Source: Pedobacter sp. SL55 (lineage in GTDB: Bacteria > Bacteroidota > Bacteroidia > Sphingobacteriales > Sphingobacteriaceae). Taken from it: 64,000 bases of DNA. The stretch is from positions 2,852,001-2,916,000 of the forward strand of contig NZ_CP113059.1 in NCBI RefSeq assembly GCF_026625705.1, read 5' to 3'. Positions 1 through 10,713 of this stretch are shown in pieces. Each line of letters starts with the position of its first letter. Within the stretch, counting starts at the first letter, position 1. A model generated the notes under the pieces. It had not been told where the DNA came from. It did no database searches and saw only the letters and a program-made list of their open reading frames with translations. Position numbers and translations under genes: made by a program.

Positions 1-34
1 AAGGCTGTGTAAAAACTGTTGCGGCAAATAAAAA

Positions 35-1198
35 ATGGATAAAAAAATATTTCTAGAAATTCTTAATAAGTACAACCATGGTAAGGCTAGCGAGCAAGAA
101 ATTGAGATGCTACACGCTTATTACGACTTGTTTGATGCAGAAGAGAATGTGCTAGAGCAGATGACGGCAAGCCAAAAGGATAACGCAAAGCAACAAATTG
201 CGACAGGTATTGCGGCACAAATGTATTTAACGCCTGTTAAAAAGGCTACTTTTTCGTTAAACAGAAAATGGCTAGCTGCAGCGGCAATGCTAGTTTTGGT
301 TTGCTCGGTAGGTATTTTGTTATTTAATAATGAAAAGACCAAGCCAAATCCAAATAAGAGCCAAACAGCGGCGGTAGTAATTAAACCAGGCCACAACCAA
401 GCGGTACTTACTTTGGCCGATGGTTCTACTATTGGCTTAAATGATAAAGAACAGGGCGTAATTGTACAAGCTGCTGGTTTAAAAGTTACCAAAAGAAATG
501 CTGATGGGCTGGTAAAGTACGAATCGGATAGGGAAGCTGCACCATCTATCAACACCATTGCTACACCACGTGGTGGCCAGTACCAATTGGTATTGGAAGA
601 CGGAACCAAGGTTTGGTTAAATGCAGCATCATCCATAAAATTTCCTACCCATTTTGCTGGCTCCCAAAGAATGGTTGACATTACCGGGGAAGTGTACTTT
701 GAAGTTGCGAAAAATAAAAAAATGCCTTTTATCGTACGTACACAAAATCAGCAAATAGAAGTTTTAGGCACGCATTTTAACGTAAATAGCTATACAGACG
801 AGGCAAAAGAAACCACCACGCTTTTAGAAGGGAGTGTAAAAGTGGCTAAATTAAGAAATGGAGCGGTCCAAGCTAGTGTTGCTAAAATTTTAAGCCCAGG
901 GCAAGAGGCTTCTTTAACAAGTACCGATAAAGTAATAAACATTAACCCTGCCGATTTGGAAGCAGCGGTTTCATGGAAAAATGGCTATTTTAAATTTGAC
1001 AAGGCAGATATACAAACTGTAATGCGTCAAATATCGAGATGGTATAATGTAGATGTTAAATACCAAGGAGAGATCAGTGCAGACCTATTTGTAGGCAAAA
1101 TTAAACGTACCGAAGATATTGCAGGTGTACTAAGGATATTAGAACTGAGTAAAATAAATACTTCTGTAAAAGGAAGAACAATTGTTATAACTAACTAA
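35..1198 (+). CDS. FecR-family anti-sigma factor
   Basis: This 387-residue inner-membrane protein should hold an ECF sigma factor inactive until a TonB-dependent receptor reports substrate. Residues 1-75 are the cytoplasmic sigma-binding part, one membrane segment lies at about 79-97, and the periplasmic part carries the FecR fold (about 175-235, with LEDGTKVWLN and DITGEVYFEV) followed by the DUF4974 region (about 312-375). The next gene encodes a SusC homologue with an STN signalling domain, the normal partner of FecR in Bacteroidota. Bases 1-12 could be the tail of an upstream frame ending in TAA. A sigma-factor gene would be expected there but cannot be seen. The family call is firm; the inducer is unknown. 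Confidence 0.93.
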   Translation: MDKKIFLEILNKYNHGKASEQEIEMLHAYYDLFDAEENVLEQMTASQKDNAKQQIATGIAAQMYLTPVKKATFSLNRKWLAAAAMLVLVCSVGILLFNNEKTKPNPNKSQTAAVVIKPGHNQAVLTLADGSTIGLNDKEQGVIVQAAGLKVTKRNADGLVKYESDREAAPSINTIATPRGGQYQLVLEDGTKVWLNAASSIKFPTHFAGSQRMVDITGEVYFEVAKNKKMPFIVRTQNQQIEVLGTHFNVNSYTDEAKETTTLLEGSVKVAKLRNGAVQASVAKILSPGQEASLTSTDKVININPADLEAAVSWKNGYFKFDKADIQTVMRQISRWYNVDVKYQGEISADLFVGKIKRTEDIAGVLRILELSKINTSVKGRTIVITN

Positions 1199-1378
1199 TT
1201 ACTAACCAAATTTAAACCCAACCTCGTATGAAAACGTAATCAGTAGACTAATAGAGGGAGGCCAAAAAAACCGGAAGTGCGGGAACACAACCGGTTAATC
1301 GCTGTTAAAGCATGTTTGGCTTAAACCTAAAAGCTGTGTTAAAGAACCTTTAATTCAAAAACCAAACCTTACAAAAGT

Positions 1379-4300
1379 ATGCAATTAAATTTTTATGGTA
1401 GAATCCAATCTCCATTTGGGTTTTGCCTGTCCAAAATGTTTCTAGTAATGAAACTTACGGTGTTGATTATTATTGTTAGCTGCTTCCATATTAGTGCGAA
1501 GAGCTATTCGCAAAGTGTTAGCGCATCAGGAAAAAACGTTTCGCTGGCCAAGGCCTTAACGCTTATTAGCGAGCAAAGTGGCCATTACCTTTTTTATAAA
1601 CATAACGAGGTAAAGGATGCAGCACCCGTTACTTTTAATTTAAAAAATGTAGCGCTTGCTACAGCACTAAAAGAAATTTTAAAAGATCAACCTTTTACTT
1701 TTTCTATCGAACAAAAAACAATTGTGGTTACCAAGGTAAAAACAACGCCAGCCAAAAGCGCCGCTGTTTTTATCGATATTAAAGGAAAGGTGTTGGGAGA
1801 AAATGCTACTCCTTTGCCAGGTGCTGGTATTCGTGTGAAAAATGGTAACCAAACTGCTACTACAGATGCTAACGGTAACTTTAGCTTAGCTAATTTGCCA
1901 GAAAATGCAGTGCTAATTGTTAGTTATGTAGGTTACGTAACACAAGAAGTACCAGTAGGCAACAGATCTAGCATTACCGTTAACTTGGTAGAAGAAGCAG
2001 CTAACCTAAACACTTTGGTAGTAGTGGGTTATGGCAAGCAAGAACGTAAAGACGTTACGGGTTCTATCAGTTCTATCGATTCTAAAAAGATAAAAGACCA
2101 AGTGGTGGTAAGCTTAGATAATGCCATGGCCGGACAAATGGCTGGCGTACAAGTTTCGCAAGCTACTGGTGCGCCAGGCGGTGGTTCTACTGTTAGAATT
2201 AGAGGTGCAGGCTCGCTAAGTGCAGGTAATGAGCCATTGTACGTAGTAGATGGTTTCCCAATTACTAACGATTACAACCAAAGAAACAATCCATTAGCCA
2301 CCATTAACCCAGCAGATATTGACAATATACAAGCTACTAAAAGATGCTTCGGCAACAGCAATTTATGGTTCTAGAGGTTCTAATGGTGTGGTGCTTATTA
2401 CCACAAAATCTGGAAAATCTGGAGCTTCTAAAATAGATTTTAGCTTAAACACTGGCGTGCAACAGGTAGAAAAAACCCTAGATATGTTAAATGCTAGAGA
2501 GTACGCTATTTATATGAATGAAGCTAGAAATAATGCATGGGTTAATTCTGCTCCTGGTAGATCGGCGTCAGATCCTAACTCGGTTCGTTTACTTTCTACA
2601 CCTGCTGCAAATAGAGTATTTTACGTGCTTCCAGATGCATTTTCTAATCCCGATGCTTTGGGCGAAGGTACCAATTGGCAAGATGAAATTTTCAGAACTG
2701 CACCGATGAGCAATTACCAGATCAATTTTTCTGGCGGTAACGAAAAAACTAAATATTTTGTGTCTGGCGGTTATTTAACGCAAGATGGTATATTGTTAGG
2801 TACAGATTTGAAACGTTACTCTTTCCGAGTGAACGTAGAGTCGCAAGTAAATAAGGCGGTAAAAGTTGGAGCAAACTTAACCCCAACCTACAATTTTTCT
2901 AACCAAACTTTGGCCGAGGGTAACTGGCAAGGTGGTGGAATTATCCAATCGGCATTAGCTTCAAATCCGCTTTTATCTCCATACAACGCAGATGGTAGTT
3001 ATACTAAAATAACAGGTCAGGGTATAGGTTTAAGTGAGGTAGATAATGCAGTTAAAATTGCTAGAGAATATTTTCATCAGCAGGGTAACATGAGGTTATT
3101 AGGAACTGCTTTCGCTGAGGTAAGCATCATCAATGGGTTAAATTTTAAATCTTTGGTAGGTGCAGATATCCGAAACTTTAGAGAGCATATCTTTAACCCA
3201 TCTATTATTAACCCAAACAGTGTAAACGACACTAAATTGGCTACAGCCAACAACAATACTATCCAGTCGAGAAATTGGTTGGCAGAGTTTACGTTAAACT
3301 ACAACAAGAAAATTAACAAACATGCTTTTGATGCTTTAGTTGGTTATACGATACAAAAAGAAAATATAGAATCTGCTTCTATCGCCGCTACCAACTTTCC
3401 AAACGATCTTGTAAAAACTACCAATGCAGCGGGTACCATTACCAGTGCGCCAGCACCGGTAGAAGAGTGGGCTTTGCTGTCTTACTTAGCTCGTATCAAC
3501 TACAGTTTTGATAATAAGTATTTGCTAACCGCTACTTTTAGAACTGATGGTTCGTCTCGTTTCGGTTTCGATAACCGTTGGGGCGCTTTCCCTTCAGTAT
3601 CATTAGGATGGAGGGTTTCTGAAGAAAACTTCATGAAGAATGTGAACTGGCTGTCTGATTTAAAAGTTAAAGCCAGCTACGGTATTACTGGAAATAACTT
3701 TATCAGTAACTACGGTGCCATTGCACTTACTACAGCCGATAACTACATTTTTGGTGCAAGTGGAGGTACAGTTAACAATGGTATTAGGCTAAATAATATT
3801 GGTAACAGCTTATTAGGCTGGGAAAAGAATAAGCAGTTAGACTTAGGTTTAGAGTTTGGCGTGTTGCAAAACAGAGTGTTCATGTCGGTAGATTACTACA
3901 ACAAAAGAACTTCAGACTTATTATTGAGTGTTCCGGTACCAACCTTAACAGGATATACCAATGCGTTACAAAACATTGGCGAAATCCAGAACAAAGGTTT
4001 AGAATTTACAGTTACCAGCAGAAACTTGGTAAAAGAGTTTAAATGGACTACAGATTTTAACCTTTCTACTAACAATATCAAAGTATTGGCTTTAGGACCT
4101 GATGGTTCACGTATCTTATCAAGACAAACCACTTTCGCTGCAGGAAATACGCACGTTACCGAAGTTGGTGGTACGCCAGGCGCATTTTTTGGCTACAAAG
4201 TAATTGGTGTTTATCAAAATCAAAATGAAGTAGATACACAGCCTGTAATCAAAAATGCAAATGGTACTACGGCATCTAGACCAGGCCAGTTGAAATTTGC

Positions 4301-4883
4301 TGATGTTAATGGCGATGGTGTAATTACTGCCGATGATAGAACCAATATTGGAAGTCCGTTTCCTGATTTTACCTACGGTATGACCAATAGTTTCTCTTAC
4401 AAAAACTTTGATTTTTCGTTTACGCTACAAGGTGTACAAGGTTTCGAAGCATTTAATGCAGCCAGAAGATTTTATGGAAGCTACGCGGGCTTAAACAACT
4501 CTTTACGCAGTGCGGCTAATGGTTGGAAATCTGAGGCTGAACCAGGTAATGGTATGGTTCCACAAATAGATAGAAATTTTGCTTCTTTAGGTGTAGCTTC
4601 GGTAATAAATAATGCTACCTCTGCATTTGTAGAAGACGGTTCTTATCTAAGAGTTAGAAACATTACCTTGGGTTACAACCTACCAGCTTCGGTAGCGCAA
4701 AAGCTAAAGGTGGCCAATGCTAGATTTAGCTTTACGGTACAAAATGCTTTCACATTTACCAACTACGAAGGTTACAACCCAGAAGTAAGCGTAGAAGGGG
4801 CAAACCCATTAATGCCAGGTGTTGATTCTGGTGCTTATCCGTTGGCCCGCACATTTATGTTCGGTTTAAATTTTGGATTTTAA
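1379..4883 (+). CDS. SusC/RagA TonB-dependent receptor with STN domain (frameshifted)
   Basis: This is an outer-membrane TonB-dependent transporter that imports oligosaccharides together with its SusD partner. A long N-region and hydrophobic signal segment come first, then an STN domain (about residues 50-115) that should contact FecR, a carboxypeptidase-regulatory-like domain (about 135-195), a plug and a beta-barrel ending in FGLNFGF. The reading frame breaks near 2332-2340: the plug motif expected as IQVLKDASATAIYGSRG is read as IQATKRC, and the correct LKDASATAIYGSRG continues in the next frame. One extra base explains this. The second part is a complete barrel, so sequencing error is more likely than decay. 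The 180 bases before the gene hold only a short AACCGG/CCGGTT inverted repeat (about 1270-1297). Confidence 0.92.
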
Positions 4884-4956
4884 GAAACATTAGCAATGAA
4901 ACTCTCCCTCATTTATAGGGATGGCTTCATTACCATTAAAGACAAATCTTAGAAAG

Positions 4957-6426
4957 ATGAAAAATATAAAAACAATTTTTGCTGTAGGTACCATAGTGTT
5001 ACTTTCGGCTAGTGGTTGTAAGAAAGACTTTTTAGATCGTGCTCCTATTTCTCAAATGAATGGGAACAACTTTTATAAAACTGCCGACGATATGAAAGCT
5101 GCACTCGCTTCTGTATATAGTGGCTTGCAAACGGGTGGTATGTACTACTCATCTATGCATGTGATTGGCGAAATGAGATCGGATAATACCGAAATCACAG
5201 ATCCAAATGCAGGTGCCGACTTATTGGCCATAGATAGGTTCGAAAATTTACCTACAACCTCTATCAGTAGCACTACGTGGGCAGGTCATTACCAAGCTAT
5301 TCAGTCGGCTAATATTGTGTTAGATAAAATAGGGGCTGTAAATATGGATGAAGGCTTAAAAGCAAGGTATGCTGCCGAGGCTAAATTTTTACGAGCGCTA
5401 ATGTATTTTAACTTGGTACGCATTTTTGGCGATGTGCCATTGGTAGTAAAAATGATCAACAATCCGCAAGAAGGTTATACTTATGGCAGAACCCCAAGTG
5501 CCGATGTTTACAACCAAATCATCACTGATTTAACAGAAGCTGAGACCGTTTTGCCACACGAATTTACTGGAGCAGATATTGGTAGAGCTACAAAAGGCGC
5601 CGCGGCAGCTTTGTTAGGTAAAGTATATCTTACCCAGAGAAGATGGGATTTGGCTGCTCCTCAGTTGAAAAAGGTAATAGACAATGTGTCATTAAACAAA
5701 TATCAATTAATGCCGACTTATGCAGGTGTTTTTGGTATCGCTAACGAGAACAACAGAGAATCTATCTTTGAAGTGCAGTTTAGGAAAGGCTCAACTGGCG
5801 AAGGCAGCCCGTTTACTAACCAATTTGCGCCAATAGGTTCAGGTACTGCGGTAGTAAGTGTAGGTAATCCATTAGGGCAAAACATCCCAACGGCAGATAT
5901 GAATAATGCCTATGAGGCTGGCGATTTGAGAAAAGCCGCATCGATGAGGAACAGCTATACTTTAGGAGCCAACACCGTACAACACAATTACATTATCAAA
6001 TATGCAGGTGTTCCAGCAGCCTATTTAGATAGCGATAACAACTGGATTGTATTAAGATATGCTGATGTGTTGTTGATGTATGCCGAAGCCTTAAATGAGC
6101 AGGGTTACGTAGCAGATGGACCAGCGTTTACCTACTTAAATCAAATTAGAAATAGGGCAGGCTTATTGCCTAAAACCAGTAATAACGCTGATTTAACATT
6201 GCGTGTAGCAGACCAAGCGGCTTTCCGTTTGGCCATAGAGCAAGAGCGTAGAGTAGAATTAGCTTTTGAAGGGCATCGTTGGTTTGATTTGGTACGTACC
6301 AACAGAGCACTTACTGTAATGGCTTCAAAGGGTATGCAGTCGCACCATGTGGTTTTTCCAATTCCCCAAACACAGATTGATATTAACCCTGCTTTAATTA
6401 AGCAAAACCCAAATTATCCTAACTAA
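4957..6426 (+). CDS. SusD/RagB-family nutrient-binding lipoprotein
   Basis: This is the surface lipoprotein that caps the SusC channel and binds the glycan. I place the start at the ATG at 4957, which gives a typical lipoprotein signal (MKNIKTIFAVG...SASGC) followed by KKDFLDRAP, the standard SusD N-terminus. An ATG at 4921 would add 12 residues ahead of it. Helical TPR-like segments follow (YAEAKFLRALMYFNLV), and the C-terminal signature is present (IEQERRVELAFEGHRWFDLVR). The protein is about 489 residues, normal for the family. It lies 73 bases after susC and is surely co-transcribed. The ligand cannot be read from sequence. Confidence 0.95.
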   Translation: MKNIKTIFAVGTIVLLSASGCKKDFLDRAPISQMNGNNFYKTADDMKAALASVYSGLQTGGMYYSSMHVIGEMRSDNTEITDPNAGADLLAIDRFENLPTTSISSTTWAGHYQAIQSANIVLDKIGAVNMDEGLKARYAAEAKFLRALMYFNLVRIFGDVPLVVKMINNPQEGYTYGRTPSADVYNQIITDLTEAETVLPHEFTGADIGRATKGAAAALLGKVYLTQRRWDLAAPQLKKVIDNVSLNKYQLMPTYAGVFGIANENNRESIFEVQFRKGSTGEGSPFTNQFAPIGSGTAVVSVGNPLGQNIPTADMNNAYEAGDLRKAASMRNSYTLGANTVQHNYIIKYAGVPAAYLDSDNNWIVLRYADVLLMYAEALNEQGYVADGPAFTYLNQIRNRAGLLPKTSNNADLTLRVADQAAFRLAIEQERRVELAFEGHRWFDLVRTNRALTVMASKGMQSHHVVFPIPQTQIDINPALIKQNPNYPN

Positions 6427-6438
6427 AAGGATACATTA

Positions 6439-6480
6439 AAATCATTCTGTCATTAGCTATAAGTTAGGGCAGAATGATTT
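6439..6480 (+). terminator. Inverted repeat between susD and BNR gene
   Basis: AAATCATTCTG at 6439-6449 pairs perfectly with CAGAATGATTT at 6470-6480 across a 20-base loop, just after the susD stop. No long T-run follows, so it may be a partial terminator or an mRNA-stabilising hairpin that lets susC/susD be expressed above the downstream enzymes, rather than a full stop. Confidence 0.5.
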
Positions 6481-6523
6481 ATAAATATTCATATTCTACC
6501 TAGTTTTTAAATCCTTTAAATAA

Positions 6524-7985
6524 ATGAGAAGATTATTTCTGTCTTGCTTAATGGCTATGGCTTGCTTTCAGTTTTCATTGGCGCAAGTACAAACGCTTAA
6601 CCAAAAAGATACTGGATATAGAGGGATATGGTACAGCAACCAGCCTTCTAATGACGAATATGTCTACAAATACAGTGGCGGTTTGGGAACTTACCCAGCC
6701 AATCACTATCCATTTTCTGTTTATGTAGCTAAAGAGAACAAGACATTTTTTTGCTACGGTGGATCGGACCAAGCAGGCAAGGCATTATTGCACATGGTTT
6801 CTTATTTCGACCATAAAACCGGCATGGTACCTAAACCGACTATTGTTTTAGATAAAAAGACAGATAACGCACACGATAACCCGGTAATGAACATTGATGC
6901 CGAAGGGTACATTTGGTTGTTTTCTACGGCTCATGGTACTAATAGTCCATCTTACGTGCACAAAAGTGTAAAACCTTACGACATTACTAAGTTCGAACAA
7001 ATTCAGGCTACCAAAATAGAGAATGGCAAAGTAGTACCGATGAATAATTTTTCGTACCTCCAAAGTTGGTATCAACCAGGAAATGGCTTTATCAATTTAT
7101 TTACGCATTACGATAGAAAAGTAATACCCAACCAACCTAGCAAACCACGTAGAACGATTAGCTACATGACCAGTGCCGATGGCATCAATTACAGCGATTG
7201 GAAAGATTTAGCCACCATTGAAGAAGGACATTACCAAACCAGTGGTAGTTTTGGAAACACAGTAGGTACTTCATTTAATTTCCACCCAAGTGAAAGAAGG
7301 CGAAAACGGACTGAACTATAGAACCAATTTATATTACATCCAAACCAAAGATTTTGGCAAAACTTGGGAGAATGTAAACGGTAAAAAAGTGCAGCTACCG
7401 CTAACTCAAATTCAAAACGAAGCATTAGTGAAAGATTATCATTCGCTAGGTTTAAACGTTTACATTAACGATGTGGCTTATGATAAGCAAGGTCATCCTA
7501 TCATTTTATTTATTACCAGTAAAGGTTACCAAGCTGGGCCAGAAAATGCGCCATACACTTGGCATACCGCTAGGTTTACGGGCTCAGATTGGGAAATATT
7601 GCCTGTAACTACTTCAGATAATAATTACGATATGGGTTCTTTAATGGTAGATCAAAAAGGTAATTGGACCATTGTTGGCCCAACCAACACCGGGCCGCAA
7701 GCTTTTAACACTGGGGGCGAAATGGTCATGTGGACCAGCAATAACCAAGGTAAGAGCTGGAAGTCGAAAACACTTACATCAAACAGTATCTACAACCATT
7801 CGTATGCAAGGAAACCTGTAAACGTACATGATGGTTTCTTCGCCTTTTGGGCCGATGGACATGGCAGAAAACGATCTATATCTCATTTATATTTCTCGGA
7901 TAAAAAAGGAAACGTTTATCAGTTGCCAGACCAAATGACTGCCGATATGATGAAACCCGTTAAACTAAAAAAGTCGGCTAAATAA
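6524..7985 (+). CDS. Secreted BNR-repeat (BNR_4-like) beta-propeller protein (frameshifted)
   Basis: A signal peptide (about 1-20, ending SLAQ) precedes a propeller with Asp-box-like repeats (SADGINYSDWKDL, KDFGKTWENV, NNQGKSWKSK). The family includes polysaccharide lyases and uncharacterised glycan-binding propellers; I cannot choose among these. The frame breaks at the CCC run at 7285-7287. Removing one C joins FNFH to QVKEGENGLNYRTN, so a single protein of about 486 residues is expected. The stop codon (7983-7985) overlaps the ATG of the next gene by one base, which indicates translational coupling with the dehydrogenase. Given the SusC/D context, it probably acts on the imported glycan in the periplasm or at the cell surface. 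Confidence 0.75.
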
Positions 7986-9481
7986 TGATGTTTAGATACG
8001 CAAAGCTGATTATTGTAGGTCTTGTCGTAGTATTTTGCTACGCCTGTAATCAAGATCAACTCCATTTGCAAACTATTGATAATGTGCAGCTGGAAAAAAA
8101 TCTGTTAAAGGTAGAAGTATTAGCTAAAGACTTGGATGTGCCTTGGGATATTTGCTATGCCGATGATCATTCGCTTTTTATTGCCGAGCAAGGCGGAGCC
8201 GTTTCTAAGCTAGACTTAGTGACTGGTAAAAAAAAGCAGTTGGTTAAAATAGCAGAAGTTTGGCGCAAACGTACCGCAGGCTTGCTGGGTTTAGTGGTGC
8301 ATCCGCAGGTGCAAAAAAATCCTTACCTGTTTGTAAATTATACAGTTCAAAAAGATAGTTTGCTCATCATTAACCGTTTGGTGCGCTACGAAATTACCGC
8401 TGATACTTTAAAAAATCCAAAAGTATTATTAGAGGTAGATGGCTATACCGCACACAATGGGTCTCGTTTAGCGATCGGTCCAGATCAAAAATTATATTGG
8501 GCCACAGGCGATGCCTACTTTGGCGAAAAAGCACAAGACCCGAAAAGCTTAAATGGTAAAATTCTTCGGATGAATACCGATGGCAGCATACCAGCAGATA
8601 ACCCAACAAAGAACAGTTACGTTTGGGCATCGGGCTTTAGAAATATGCAAGGGCTTACTTTCTCTGATAAAGGTTTGCTCTACACTTCCGAACATGGCGA
8701 TGCTATTGAAGATGAAATCAATCTCATTGAAAAAGGGAGAAACTATGGTTGGCCAGCCATTGAGGGTAAAGAAGATTTGCCAGCAGAGAAGGCATTTGCG
8801 TTACAACATCGTACCACGCCGCCCATCAAATCATGGACACCTTAATTGCTCCAGCGGGTATTACTTATCACAATGGTAAAGGTATCCCCGAGTGGGCAAA
8901 CAGTTTGTTGCTTACTACTTTAAAGGGAAAAAGTTTAAGGGTAATTAAATTAAGTGATGATGGTAGAAGTACCAAAGGAGAAGAGATTTTATTTGAAAAA
9001 TATTATGGCCGATTACGTGATGTTTGTACTGATAAAGACGGTGCGGTTTACCTAGCCACCAGTAATCAAGATTGGAACCCTTCGCCGGGTTTTCCGTTGC
9101 CTGGAGACGATAAAATTTTAAAAATTAGCAAAGCTGATCAAGCAACGCATAAGGTACTTAAAGCAAAAGAACCAGCAATTGAAAATCTCGTTTCTGGTAA
9201 AACTATCTACCAACAATACTGCGCTTCTTGCCATAAAGAAGATGGAAAAGGCGTGTTAGGTACATTTCCTGCTTTGGCAGGTTCGGCAAAGGTAAAGGCT
9301 AATCCAGAAACGCTAATTCCTATTTTGTTAAATGGCATTAGCAGCGAACAAGCAGGAGCGGCCATGCCTGCATTTAACTTTTTAAGCAACGAAGAAGCTG
9401 CTGCCGTGCTTACCTACATTCGTCAAAACTGGGGAAACAAGGCCAGCGCCATTACACCTTCACAAATCAAAAAAACAGTAG
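7985..9481 (+). CDS. PQQ-type sugar dehydrogenase with C-terminal cytochrome c domain (frameshifted)
   Basis: The protein starts with a lipoprotein-like signal (VVVFCYAC) and continues as a six-bladed soluble glucose dehydrogenase-type propeller (VPWDICYADD, GLLGLVVHP, WASGFRNMQGL, NYGWPAIEG). It ends in a class I cytochrome c domain with the haem motif CASCH (about 9220-9234) and a probable distal Met in AAMPAF. It should oxidise a sugar in the periplasm and pass electrons to the haem. One T is missing near 8842: SWTP continues as LIAPAGITYHNG in the next frame. The frame then runs without a stop into the transporter. I end it at the TAG at 9479-9481, which is in frame if the seven-A run at 9469-9475 is really six. 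Otherwise the cytochrome would be fused to the transporter. Confidence 0.78.
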
Positions 9482-9486
9482 ATCAA

Positions 9487-10688
9487 ATGGCAAATTCAAA
9501 TAAACTGATATCCTTATTAAAAGGTTTAGGGCCAGGTATCATTACGGCCGCCTTGGTTTTTGGTCCAAGTAAAATGACCATTACGTCACGCTTAGGCGCC
9601 GATTTTGGTTACTCCATGTTGTGGATTGTGGTTGTAGCCATCTTTTTTATGCTGGCTTTTACCAATATGGGCGCTCGCATTGGTCTAAGCAGTAACGAAA
9701 GTTTGCTCATGCAAATTCGCCTAAAATGGGGCAAAGGTGCTGCCGTAGCTATAGGCTTGGGTGTGTTTTTAGTAACTACATCTTTTCAAGCAGGTAACTC
9801 TATAGGTGTGGGCATTGCCATAGCCGAGGCCAGCGGTACACCAGTTTGGCTTTGGGTAGTGTTGTTCAACATAGTTGGCATTGCCTTGCTTTTTTTAGGA
9901 GTTTTTACAAAGTGCTAGAAAGGTTAATGATTGCTTTGGTAGCAGTAATGCTCATTGCTTTTGTAACTACACTTTTTTTAGCTAAACCATCTGTTTCGGG
10001 TATTGCACAAGGTTTTGTGCCCAGTTATAATCCAAGCGCTTCGGTGTTATTAATTGCTTTTGTAGCCTCATGCTTTTCCATTGTGGGGGCTTTTTATCAA
10101 TCGTATTTAATGCAAGAGCGTAAAAAATTAGGTGCCCAAGTGACCAACAAAAGCACAACAGGTATCCTGATTTTGGGTTTTATGAGCGCAGTGGTCATTA
10201 TTTGTGCTGCTGCGGTATTGCATCCGCAAGGCATTAAGGTAAACAGTGCTTCAGAAATGTCAAAAGCGTTACAGCCTTTGTTTGGCGAATATGCGGCTGA
10301 TTTGTTTCTAGTTGGGCTTTTTGGGGCTTCGTTTTCCTCATTAGTAGGTAATGCAACGGTTGGCGGTAGCTTATTGGGCGATGCCTTTGGCTATGGCAGT
10401 CAGTTGAGTGCTAAAATGGTAAGGTTATTTATTGCCTTGGTAATGGTTTGCGGTGCTACCATCGCTTTGTTATTCGGGAAATTGCCTTTAGAACTCATCA
10501 TTTTCGCTCAAAGCGTAACCATATTCTTGGTGCCTTTTATCGGCTATGCCATGTATCAAATAGCTAACGACGAGAAAGTTATGGGCGCTCGAAAAAACAG
10601 CCCTTATGTAAAAATAGTAGGAGCCATTGGCTTGGTGTTGTTAGTAGCATTGGCTGCATGGAACTTCTACAATATGTTTATTCAATAA
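9487..10688 (+). CDS. Divergent Nramp-fold (SLC11-like) membrane transporter (frameshifted)
   Basis: About 400 residues with roughly eleven membrane segments match the Nramp fold, beginning LLKGLGPGIITAALVFG and showing the typical GADFGY after TM1. The residues that bind manganese or iron in classic family members are absent: the TM1 DPGN motif is replaced by GPSK and the TM6 MPH motif by FYQ. I therefore doubt transition-metal transport and suspect another substrate, perhaps the product of this sugar pathway. The frame breaks at the T-run 9902-9906: one added T joins LFLGVF to YKVLERLMIALV. The start is the ATG at 9487, a few bases after the likely end of the cytochrome. Confidence 0.75.
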
Positions 10689-10713
10689 AAACGATCAAAT
10701 ACAACACATAAAT

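Noticed and set aside
121..681. Open frame of 186 codons antisense to the FecR gene
   Set aside because: It lies wholly within a conserved gene on the other strand and shows no recognisable domain.
1199..1378. Possible riboswitch or structured leader before susC
   Set aside because: Only a 6-bp AACCGG/CCGGTT stem is visible; this is too weak to name a riboswitch, and the upstream FecR already explains control.
8833..9918. A single open frame joining sugar dehydrogenase, cytochrome c and Nramp-like transporter, as if a triple fusion
   Set aside because: A seven-A run at 9469-9475 just before the transporter ATG would, with one A fewer, place TAG (9479-9481) in frame six bases before that ATG. 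With other homopolymer errors nearby, two separate proteins are more likely.
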